Source: Streptomyces sp. NRRL F-525
GTDB taxonomy: Bacteria; Actinomycetota; Actinomycetes; Streptomycetales; Streptomycetaceae
Direction of reading: 5' to 3'
DNA: 64,000 nucleotides
Assembly: GCF_000716605.1 (NCBI RefSeq)
Contig: NZ_JNXE01000002.1
Span: 124,001-188,000, forward strand
Positions 58,605 through 64,000 of the stretch are shown here, piece by piece. Each line of letters opens with the position of its first letter. Positions within the stretch are counted from its first letter, which is position 1. The notes under the pieces are model-generated. The model saw nothing but the letters and a program-made list of their open reading frames with translations. It did not search any database and was not told where the DNA came from. The position numbers were made by a program, and so were the translations under genes.

Positions 58605-59306
58605 CTAGGACGCCAACTGCGGGTACAGCGCGCCGCCTTCGGCGGAGAGCCCGGCCTTGACCTGGCGGGTCAGGTCGTCGGCCAGTACCTCGAAGGCGCC
58701 GGCCTCGATGCCGTCGAGGGCCTGCGCCGCCACGCTCTCGGGAGTGGACTTCGGCCCGTCGACATGTGCGGCCATGTCCGTGTCGACGTAGCCGACATGC
58801 AGTCCGGTGACGTCGATCCCGCGCGGCTTCAGGTCCAGGCGCAGGGAGTTGGTCTGCGACCAGAGGGCCGCCTTGGACGCGCTGTAGGAGCCCAGGACAC
58901 CGACCCACGACAGCACCGAGTGGACGTTGAGGAGGTGGCCGCCGCCGTTGCGCTCGATGATCGGCACGAAGGCGCGGGTGACGAGCAGGGGTCCATAGAA
59001 GTTGGTCTCGAACTCGCGGCGGACGTCCTCGACGGGCGAGTCCAGGAAGTTCGCGTTGACGGACGCGCCGGCGTTGTTGATCACGATCGTGACGTCCTGC
59101 GCCTGTTCGGCGGCCGCCGCGACGGAGGCGGGGTCGCTGACCTCCAGTGCCAGCGGTACGGCGTCCGGGTGCGTGACGGTCTTCGGGTCGCGGGCGGTCG
59201 CGTAGACCTTCTTCGCGCCGCGCTCGTACAGCGCCTCGACCAGCGCCCGGCCGATGCCGCGGCTGCCGCCGGTGACGAGGACGACGGAACCTTCGATGTT
59301 CGTCAT
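58605..59306 (-). CDS. SDR family oxidoreductase, probable TetR target
   Basis: The 233-residue protein is a classical short-chain dehydrogenase: VTGGSRGIG (NADP binding), NNAGASV, and GSYSASKAALW with the catalytic Tyr and Lys. GYVDTDMAAHV near the C-terminus is the usual mobile lid region. CAGGAG precedes the ATG. Two perfect AAACCGATCGGTTT-type palindromes lie 32 to 81 bases upstream, and the TetR at 55640 has the same site. Substrate is unknown; the enzyme likely reduces an aldehyde or ketone that induces the regulator. Confidence 0.93.
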   Translation of the reverse strand: MTNIEGSVVLVTGGSRGIGRALVEALYERGAKKVYATARDPKTVTHPDAVPLALEVSDPASVAAAAEQAQDVTIVINNAGASVNANFLDSPVEDVRREFETNFYGPLLVTRAFVPIIERNGGGHLLNVHSVLSWVGVLGSYSASKAALWSQTNSLRLDLKPRGIDVTGLHVGYVDTDMAAHVDGPKSTPESVAAQALDGIEAGAFEVLADDLTRQVKAGLSAEGGALYPQLAS

Positions 59307-59337
59307 GGGGATCTCCTGAGCTGAGACGAAGAGAGGT

Positions 59338-59355
59338 GGAAACCGATCGGTTTCC
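59338..59355. promoter_or_regulatory. TetR operator, copy 1 before SDR gene
   Basis: GGAAACCGATCGGTTTCC is a perfect 18-base palindrome 32 bases from the SDR start. Its centre is 34 bases from that of copy 2. Confidence 0.75.
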
Positions 59356-59373
59356 TCTCGCGTGAGCCACAGT

Positions 59374-59387
59374 AAACCGATCGGTTT
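59374..59387. promoter_or_regulatory. TetR operator, copy 2 before SDR gene
   Basis: AAACCGATCGGTTT is a perfect 14-base palindrome with the same core as copy 1. It lies 68 bases from the SDR start and 43 from the divergent desulfhydrase-like gene, so the regulator may affect both. Confidence 0.75.
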
Positions 59388-59429
59388 CCATGGGCAAGCC
59401 CACCAGCGGACCGGTCGCCGAAACGCGCG

Positions 59430-60413
59430 ATGATGTATGCCATGAGCGACCCGCACAGCGACCCGCACGTGGAACTGGCCACCTTCCCCACCCCCGTCGA
59501 ACCGGCCCCGAGACTCGCCACCGCGATCGGGCTCGGCCCGGACGATCTGTGGATCAAGCGCGACGACCTGACCGGACTCGGAGGCGGCGGCAACAAGATC
59601 CGCAAGCTGGAGTGGACCGTGGGCGCGGCGCTCGCCGAGGGCGCGGACACCCTGGTCACGACCGGCGCCCCGCAGAGCAACCACGCCCGCCTGACCGCGG
59701 CCGCCGGAGCCCGGCTGGGCCTGGACGTGGTGCTGGTGCTGCGCGGCTCGCCGGGCGCGTCGCACTCGGGGAACCTCGCCCTCGACGGGCTGTTCGGCGC
59801 GCGGATCGCCTGGGCGGGCGATGTGGACCAGGCCGGACTGGACGGGACGGCGGCCGAGGTGTGCGAGCAGCTCCGCACGGCGGGCGCGAGGCCCGCACTG
59901 ATCCCGTTCGGCGGTTCCAGCGCGCTCGGCGCTCGCGGATACGCGCGCTGCGGCGAGGAGTTGCGACAGCAGCTCCCCGATCTCCGTACCGCCGTCGTCG
60001 CGCTCGGCTCGGGCGGCACGATGGCCGGGCTGGTCACCTCGCTCGGGCAGGAGACTGTCCTCGGGGTCGACGTGGGCGCGCTGCCCGAACCGGCCGCCGC
60101 CGTGAGCGAGTTCGCGGGACTGCCCTCACCGGAGGGACTACGGGTACGACACGACCAGATCGGCGGCGGCTACGGCACCCTCACCGCCGCCACCGCCGAG
60201 GCCCTCACCCTCGCCGCCCGCACCGCCGGGCTCGTCCTCGACCCGACGTACACGGGACGCGCGATGGCCGGCCTGATCGCGGCCGTCCGGGACGGCGACA
60301 TCAGGCCGGGCGAGCGGACGGTGTTCGTGCACACGGGCGGGCTGCCCGGGCTGTTCGGGCACGCCGAAGGGGTCGCGTTCGCCGAGGGGCAGGTCGTCCC
60401 GTACGAGGCATGA
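59430..60413 (+). CDS. PLP enzyme, D-cysteine desulfhydrase/ACC deaminase-like
   Basis: The 327-residue protein has DDLTGLGGGGNKIRKLE with the PLP-binding Lys, TTGAPQSNHARLTAA (the SNH run typical of the family), and VALGSGGTMAGL as phosphate-binding loop. The family includes D-cysteine desulfhydrase and ACC deaminase; residues do not clearly separate them. It is divergent from the SDR gene across the TetR operators. There is no strong ribosome site; ATGs at 59430, 59433 and 59445 are all possible starts, and a leaderless message is conceivable. Confidence 0.88.
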   Translation: MMYAMSDPHSDPHVELATFPTPVEPAPRLATAIGLGPDDLWIKRDDLTGLGGGGNKIRKLEWTVGAALAEGADTLVTTGAPQSNHARLTAAAGARLGLDVVLVLRGSPGASHSGNLALDGLFGARIAWAGDVDQAGLDGTAAEVCEQLRTAGARPALIPFGGSSALGARGYARCGEELRQQLPDLRTAVVALGSGGTMAGLVTSLGQETVLGVDVGALPEPAAAVSEFAGLPSPEGLRVRHDQIGGGYGTLTAATAEALTLAARTAGLVLDPTYTGRAMAGLIAAVRDGDIRPGERTVFVHTGGLPGLFGHAEGVAFAEGQVVPYEA

Positions 60414-60414
60414 C

Positions 60415-60452
60415 GTAGGCGTCCGGCGGGTGCGGTGCCGCCGGGCACCTAC
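60415..60452. terminator. Hairpin between convergent genes
   Basis: Arms 60415-60429 and 60438-60452 pair at 13 of 15 positions with an eight-base loop. It lies between the stop of the PLP enzyme gene and that of the cupin gene and should end both transcripts. Confidence 0.75.
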
Positions 60453-60459
60453 GGGTCGG

Positions 60460-60819
60460 TCACTTGGCCTTCGCGTAGTCCGTGGCCATGGCACCGGCGA
60501 AGTCGTACACGATCACCTGCTCGTCGCCGACCACCCACGCGTCGTGTCCGGGCGGGCACACGAAGACGTCGCCGGGGCCGACCTCGCCCTCGCCGCCGTC
60601 GTCCATGCGGAGATGCATGCGCCCCTGCACCACGTAACCGTTGTGATGGATCTGGCAACTCTCGGTGCCCGCGATCGGAGCCACCGACTCGGACCAGCGC
60701 CAGCCCGGTTCGAAGGTGCCCACGGCGAAGTCGAGTCCGCTGAGGTGGACCGCTTCGAGGTGGCCGCGGGGGAAGTCCCGTCGCTCGTCCGGCTTCTCGA
60801 CCGTCTTCACTTCCAGCAT
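60460..60819 (-). CDS. Cupin domain protein
   Basis: The 119-residue protein is a single small cupin. SCQIHHNGYVVQGRMHLRM contains the metal-type histidines and Gly of motif 1, and GPGDVFVCPPGHDAWVVGDE is motif 2. Its size matches stand-alone cupins that bind or isomerise small metabolites; no substrate is evident. The ATG at 60819 is preceded by GGAGG; a longer frame upstream to 60945 lacks a similar site and is not favoured. Confidence 0.82.
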   Translation of the reverse strand: MLEVKTVEKPDERRDFPRGHLEAVHLSGLDFAVGTFEPGWRWSESVAPIAGTESCQIHHNGYVVQGRMHLRMDDGGEGEVGPGDVFVCPPGHDAWVVGDEQVIVYDFAGAMATDYAKAK

Positions 60820-60990
60820 GACGGCTGCCTCCGTTCCGGCCGCGCACAGCACGGCCGGGGCCGGTCTCCGTCTCCCGGCGACCACGAACGGCACCGATGC
60901 TCCGGCGGGGGCCGTGCCCCACCACTCCATCGTCTTCCTGTCCACCCGGGAGCGCCATTCGGGGGAACCGTCAGGCCCACTCGGGCACGT

Positions 60991-61971
60991 TCAGGAGGGG
61001 CCGCCGCTCGCGCACAGCGCGGCGAACCGCCCGCTGTCGATGTTGCCGCCGGAGACGATCATGCCCACCCGGCCCGGGAGTTGGCCCGCGCGCCCGGCGA
61101 GGAGCGCGGCCAGCGGGGTGGCGCCGCTGGGCTCGATGACGATCTTCAGCCGCTCGAAGGCGAAGCGCATCGCGTCCTTGATCTCCTCGTCGCTGACCAA
61201 CGCGATCTCGTCGACCAGCCGTTGGTTGACGGAGAAGGTCAACTCCCCCGGGATGTCGGCCGCTTGACCGTCGGCGATGGTGCGCGGCACCGGGATGGAG
61301 ACGCGATGGCCTGCCTCCAGGGACCGCTTGGTGTCGTCCCCGGCCTCCGGTTCGACGCCGATCACGCGGGTGCGCGGGTGCAGCCCCTTGACGGCGGTGG
61401 CCGTCCCGGCGATCAGCCCGCCGCCGCCCACGGGCACCACCACGGCGTCCAACTCCCCCACTTCCTCGACCAGTTCGAGTGCCGCCGTGCCCTGCCCCGC
61501 CATGACGTGCGGGTGTTCGTAGGGCGGGATGAGGGCGAGCCCCCGCTCGGCGGCCAGGGCCTCGCCGATGGCGACCCGGTCGCCGCTGTAGCGGTCGTAC
61601 GTGACGACCTCGGCGCCGTATCCCTCGGTGGCGGCCCGCTTGGAGGCCGGGACGTCCTCGGGCATGAGGATCACCGCGGTGGTGCCGAGTTCGCGGGCGG
61701 CGAGGGCGACGGCCTGGGCGTGGTTGCCGGAGGAGTAGGCGGCGATGCCGCACGCGAGCTGCTCGGACGTCAGCCGGGAGGCCGCGTTGTAGGCGCCGCG
61801 GAACTTGAAGGCACCGATCCGCTGGAAGTTCTCGCACTTCAAGTGCACCTCGGCGCCGACGAGTTGATCGAGGGTGCGGGAACGCAGCACCGGTGTGCGG
61901 TGCGCGACGCCCTTGATCTGCGCGGCGGCACCGAGGACATCGTCGAGGGTGATGGGCGGGGTGGTGGTCAC
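60991..61971 (-). CDS. PLP-dependent threonine/serine dehydratase
   Basis: The 326-residue protein has GAFKFRGAYNA with the PLP-binding Lys, SSGNHAQAVALAA, EGYGAEVVTYD and PVGGGGLIAG (phosphate loop). It lacks the C-terminal ACT domain of biosynthetic threonine deaminase, so it is a catabolic-type dehydratase acting on threonine, serine or a hydroxy-aspartate-like amino acid. The GTG start overlaps the regulator's stop (GTGA), so it is probably controlled by that regulator. Confidence 0.9.
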   Translation of the reverse strand: MTTTPPITLDDVLGAAAQIKGVAHRTPVLRSRTLDQLVGAEVHLKCENFQRIGAFKFRGAYNAASRLTSEQLACGIAAYSSGNHAQAVALAARELGTTAVILMPEDVPASKRAATEGYGAEVVTYDRYSGDRVAIGEALAAERGLALIPPYEHPHVMAGQGTAALELVEEVGELDAVVVPVGGGGLIAGTATAVKGLHPRTRVIGVEPEAGDDTKRSLEAGHRVSIPVPRTIADGQAADIPGELTFSVNQRLVDEIALVSDEEIKDAMRFAFERLKIVIEPSGATPLAALLAGRAGQLPGRVGMIVSGGNIDSGRFAALCASGGPS

Positions 61972-62675
61972 GCGGCTCCTCCATCGGAAGCGGTATCGGA
62001 AGTGGCGGCGGTGCCGGTCGCGGCTCGCGCCTGGGCGAGGTAGCTGTAGGCGGAGGCCCGGGAGATGCCGAGCCGGGCGGCGACCTGCTCGATGGCCCGG
62101 CGCACGGCGAACACCCCGTGCTCGTCGAGGCCACGGAACAGCTCCAGCCGTTGCGCGCGGTCGAGTTGGACCCAGGTCCTGCCGCGCCGTAGCTGATGGG
62201 CGTCGACGATGGCCTCGACGACGGAGTCGATGTCGTTGCCGAAGGTGGTGGTGGCCGACGCTTCGGCCGCCCCGCCCCCACCGATCCCGGCCAACAGGGC
62301 CTGCGCCTGCTGTACGGCGGTGACGTCGACGTTGACGCAGAGCGCGCCGAACACCGCGCCCGTGGAGTCCCGCAGCACCATCGTGGACGACTTCAGCTGC
62401 TGCCCGCCCCTGGTCCGGGTGAGGTAGTTCAGCTCGTCGTCGGCCTCGTCGCCGCGTGCCAGCATCCGCAGCCCGATCTCGCTCATCGCCCCGCCCACCG
62501 AGCGCCCGGTCAGTGCTCCGGCGACGGCGACCACCGACTTCTCCGGGCGCCGGTAGTCGTGCAGCACCACCTCGCACACCGGACCGAACGTCGCCGCGAT
62601 CCCGTCGACCACGGGCACCAACGCGGCGATGATCGCGTCGCGTTCGGCGTCCGGGACCGGCTTGCCGTCCGCCAT
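61968..62675 (-). CDS. YheO-type PAS and helix-turn-helix regulator
   Basis: The 235-residue protein has a YheO-like PAS domain (ATFGPVCEVVLHDYRRPEKS, then DELNYLTRTRGGQQLKSSTMVLRD and FGALCVNVDVTAVQQAQ). A C-terminal DNA-binding domain follows near residues 175-215 (ELFRGLDEHGVFAVRRAIEQVAARLGISRASAYSYLAQARA). It is the first gene of an operon with the dehydratase and is divergent from an alpha/beta hydrolase. The ligand is unknown, but an amino-acid-related small molecule is likely, as the paired enzyme suggests. GAGGGGTGGGA precedes the ATG. Confidence 0.9.
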   Translation of the reverse strand: MADGKPVPDAERDAIIAALVPVVDGIAATFGPVCEVVLHDYRRPEKSVVAVAGALTGRSVGGAMSEIGLRMLARGDEADDELNYLTRTRGGQQLKSSTMVLRDSTGAVFGALCVNVDVTAVQQAQALLAGIGGGGAAEASATTTFGNDIDSVVEAIVDAHQLRRGRTWVQLDRAQRLELFRGLDEHGVFAVRRAIEQVAARLGISRASAYSYLAQARAATGTAATSDTASDGGAA

Positions 62676-62706
62676 TCCCACCCCTCACCCTCGCTTAAGA
62701 CTGTAC

Positions 62707-62732
62707 GTCCAATAACTATACCCACAGTCCAA
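62707..62732. promoter_or_regulatory. Direct repeat of GTCCAA between divergent genes
   Basis: GTCCAA occurs at 62707-62712 and 62727-62732, 20 bases apart (about two helical turns), in an unusually AT-rich stretch. It lies between the YheO-type regulator and the alpha/beta hydrolase and may be a regulator site. Confidence 0.4.
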
Positions 62733-62791
62733 AGTGGAGTTGTCGTACGGTGACGCTCCGACAGGGAACCCGTTCAGGAGGTACCGCACAC

Positions 62792-63628
62792 ATGCTGAGG
62801 AACGTGGAACGCGAGGGCGTCCGGCTCGCTCTCACCCGGCGCGACGGTTCGGGCAGGCCGTTGCTGATCGTGCCGGGGGTCATGGCGAACGCCGCTGGCT
62901 GGCAGCCCGTGGTGGCCGCGCTGGACGTTCCCGGACCGGTCTACGTCCTGAACCGGCGCGGACGCGAGCCCAGCGGCGCGCTCGGTCCGGACTACTCGAT
63001 GCGCACCGAGATCGACGATCTGGACCACGTCCTCACCGAGATCGTCACCGCCGAGGGCGCGGAGCAGGGGGTGGACCTGTTCGGCTGGAGCTTCGGCGGC
63101 CTCGTCGCACTGGAGGCGACGGCACGGCACATCGACACAGTCCGCTCCCTCACCCTCTACGAACCTGTCGTACGCCCCTTCGGCCGCGGAGCACTCGACG
63201 CCCTCCGGGAAGCCGCCGAGGCCGACGACCTGGACCGCGCCGTGGAGATCGTGAACCTGGACGTGTCCGGCTTCTCCGCGGAACACGTGGCGCAACTGCG
63301 CCGAAGCCCCGCCTGGGAGACCCTCCGCCCTCTGGCCGCACCGCTGGCCCGGGAACTGACGGCACTCGACGACCACGTCACCGACCTGCGGGCCTTCGCC
63401 GCCCTCGACCTGCCGGTCACCCTGCTGCTCGGCGCCCTGAACGAAGGCGCCGCGCCCTACGGTGAGGCATTCGCCCGGTTCACGACGGCCCTGCCCGACG
63501 CCCGCGTCGTCACCATGCCGGGCCAGGGCCATCTCGCACACGCGCAGGACCCGCACTCGCTGGCCCACCACATCGGAGAGACACTCCGGCGGGCCGACCG
63601 CCACGACCCGAGCGCCTGCTTGCCGTAG
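62792..63628 (+). CDS. Alpha/beta hydrolase
   Basis: The 278-residue protein has LLIVPGVMANAAGWQPV (oxyanion region), YVLNRRGREPSG and FGWSFGGLVALEA with the nucleophilic Ser, then a C-terminal GHLAHAQDP with the catalytic His. This is a standard cytoplasmic alpha/beta hydrolase; the substrate is not evident. AGGAGG precedes the ATG. It is divergent from the YheO-type regulator over the direct repeat, and may respond to it. Confidence 0.87.
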   Translation: MLRNVEREGVRLALTRRDGSGRPLLIVPGVMANAAGWQPVVAALDVPGPVYVLNRRGREPSGALGPDYSMRTEIDDLDHVLTEIVTAEGAEQGVDLFGWSFGGLVALEATARHIDTVRSLTLYEPVVRPFGRGALDALREAAEADDLDRAVEIVNLDVSGFSAEHVAQLRRSPAWETLRPLAAPLARELTALDDHVTDLRAFAALDLPVTLLLGALNEGAAPYGEAFARFTTALPDARVVTMPGQGHLAHAQDPHSLAHHIGETLRRADRHDPSACLP

Positions 63629-63652
63629 GCGGCGGCTACCGCATGGTCGCCG

Positions 63653-63823
63653 TCATCGAACAGGGCGGCTGCCGGAGCGTCGGGACCAGCGCACGGCGAC
63701 CAGGGCCAGAGCCGCCACGAGAACCGCGACGCCGACCACCAGCAGGTAGCCCAAGCCGTTCGCGGCCACTCCGACGATCCCCAACACAAGGGCGATCAGG
63801 ACGAGCAACAGGAAGAGAACCAT
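63653..63823 (-). CDS. Small hydrophobic membrane protein
   Basis: The 56-residue protein is almost entirely two hydrophobic helices (VLFLLLVLIALVLGIVGVA and LGYLLVVGVAVLVAALALVAV) followed by a basic tail (RWSRRSGSRPVR) that should face the cytoplasm. Such short proteins are common in Streptomyces and have no known function. An AAGGTGGTG stretch lies upstream of the ATG. It converges on the alpha/beta hydrolase gene. The remaining 177 bases to the window end show nothing I can assign. Confidence 0.6.
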   Translation of the reverse strand: MVLFLLLVLIALVLGIVGVAANGLGYLLVVGVAVLVAALALVAVRWSRRSGSRPVR

Positions 63824-64000
63824 CACGGCACACCACCTTCGGACGGCCAGGTACAGGCATTCTGCTTCTCTCCGGGAAGCGGCACACATCGGCGTCTCAA
63901 AGAACCGAGTGCCCCCGACACGGCCTTTCAGCCCGCACCAGGCGCACCCGAACCGGGGAACCCGCCGTTGGCACACCCCGGCAGGTCTCCCGTATGTGTG

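Noticed and set aside
63824..64000. Possible RNA gene at the right edge
   Set aside because: No cloverleaf, conserved loop or terminator can be folded by eye.
1..64000. CRISPR arrays, insertion sequences, attachment sites
   Set aside because: No regularly spaced repeats, transposase or integrase motifs, or duplicated tRNA ends were seen.

Overview
The window is chromosomal DNA from a Streptomyces or a very close actinomycete. The base composition is strongly GC rich, third codon positions are almost always G or C, GTG and TTG starts are common, and many operons use 4-base ATGA or GTGA stop/start overlaps. The families present fit this: Tat-exported enzymes, ECF41-type sigma factor, CGNR regulator, DUF2470, DUF3626, mycothiol-type DinB protein, ROK/LacI/TetR regulators. 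I see no rRNA, tRNA, CRISPR array, transposase or prophage. No gene-free stretch exceeds about 300 bases.

Region 1 (1-25.3 kb) is a mosaic of short transcription units: a cut-off SDR, a VanX-like dipeptidase, a ROK regulator, a sugar-kinase-like protein co-oriented with a CYP102-type self-sufficient P450, a PAS-LuxR regulator, DUF3626 and an EF-G-binding (FBP) zinc protein sharing a perfect palindrome, a quinone-oxidoreductase-like enzyme divergent from a CGNR regulator across three matching palindromes, a secreted erythromycin-esterase homologue, an ArAE/FUSC exporter, a Tat-exported lactonase, a DUF2470 protein behind an iron box, a TetR/stand-alone P450 pair, a Cys-cluster/pentapeptide protein, a TetR/beta-lactamase-fold esterase pair, an ECF41 sigma factor and a nitrilase-fold protein lacking the usual Cys.

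Region 2 (25.3-46.2 kb) is an L-rhamnose utilisation cluster. On the minus strand lie rhaT-rhaP-rhaQ-rhaS (ABC importer), rhaM (mutarotase), a secreted BNR-type polysaccharide lyase candidate, a LacI regulator and an alpha/beta hydrolase. Divergently on the plus strand lie rhaI, a fused rhaD aldolase/lactaldehyde dehydrogenase, and rhaB, followed by lutABC, which oxidises L-lactate to pyruvate. A large Tat-exported GH78 alpha-L-rhamnosidase closes the cluster. The rhaT/rhaI divergent promoter carries two LacI-type operators and a clear -35/-10 pair. Together these genes describe release of rhamnose outside the cell, import, conversion to dihydroxyacetone phosphate and L-lactaldehyde, then L-lactate, then pyruvate.

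Region 3 (46.3-64 kb) holds an osmoprotectant (OpuC/BusA-type) ABC transporter split between strands, a small DUF4232 membrane unit, a MacB/FtsX-type ABC exporter ended by a 26-bp perfect hairpin, an EF-hand protein, a sirtuin, a TetR regulator whose ACCGATCGGT site recurs as two copies before an SDR gene, a MoxR/VWA pair, two PLP enzymes, a cupin, a YheO-type PAS regulator, an alpha/beta hydrolase and a small membrane protein.

The most distinctive observations are regulatory palindromes at divergent promoters, several convergent gene pairs that overlap at their 3' ends, and the enzyme-like proteins with altered catalytic motifs.
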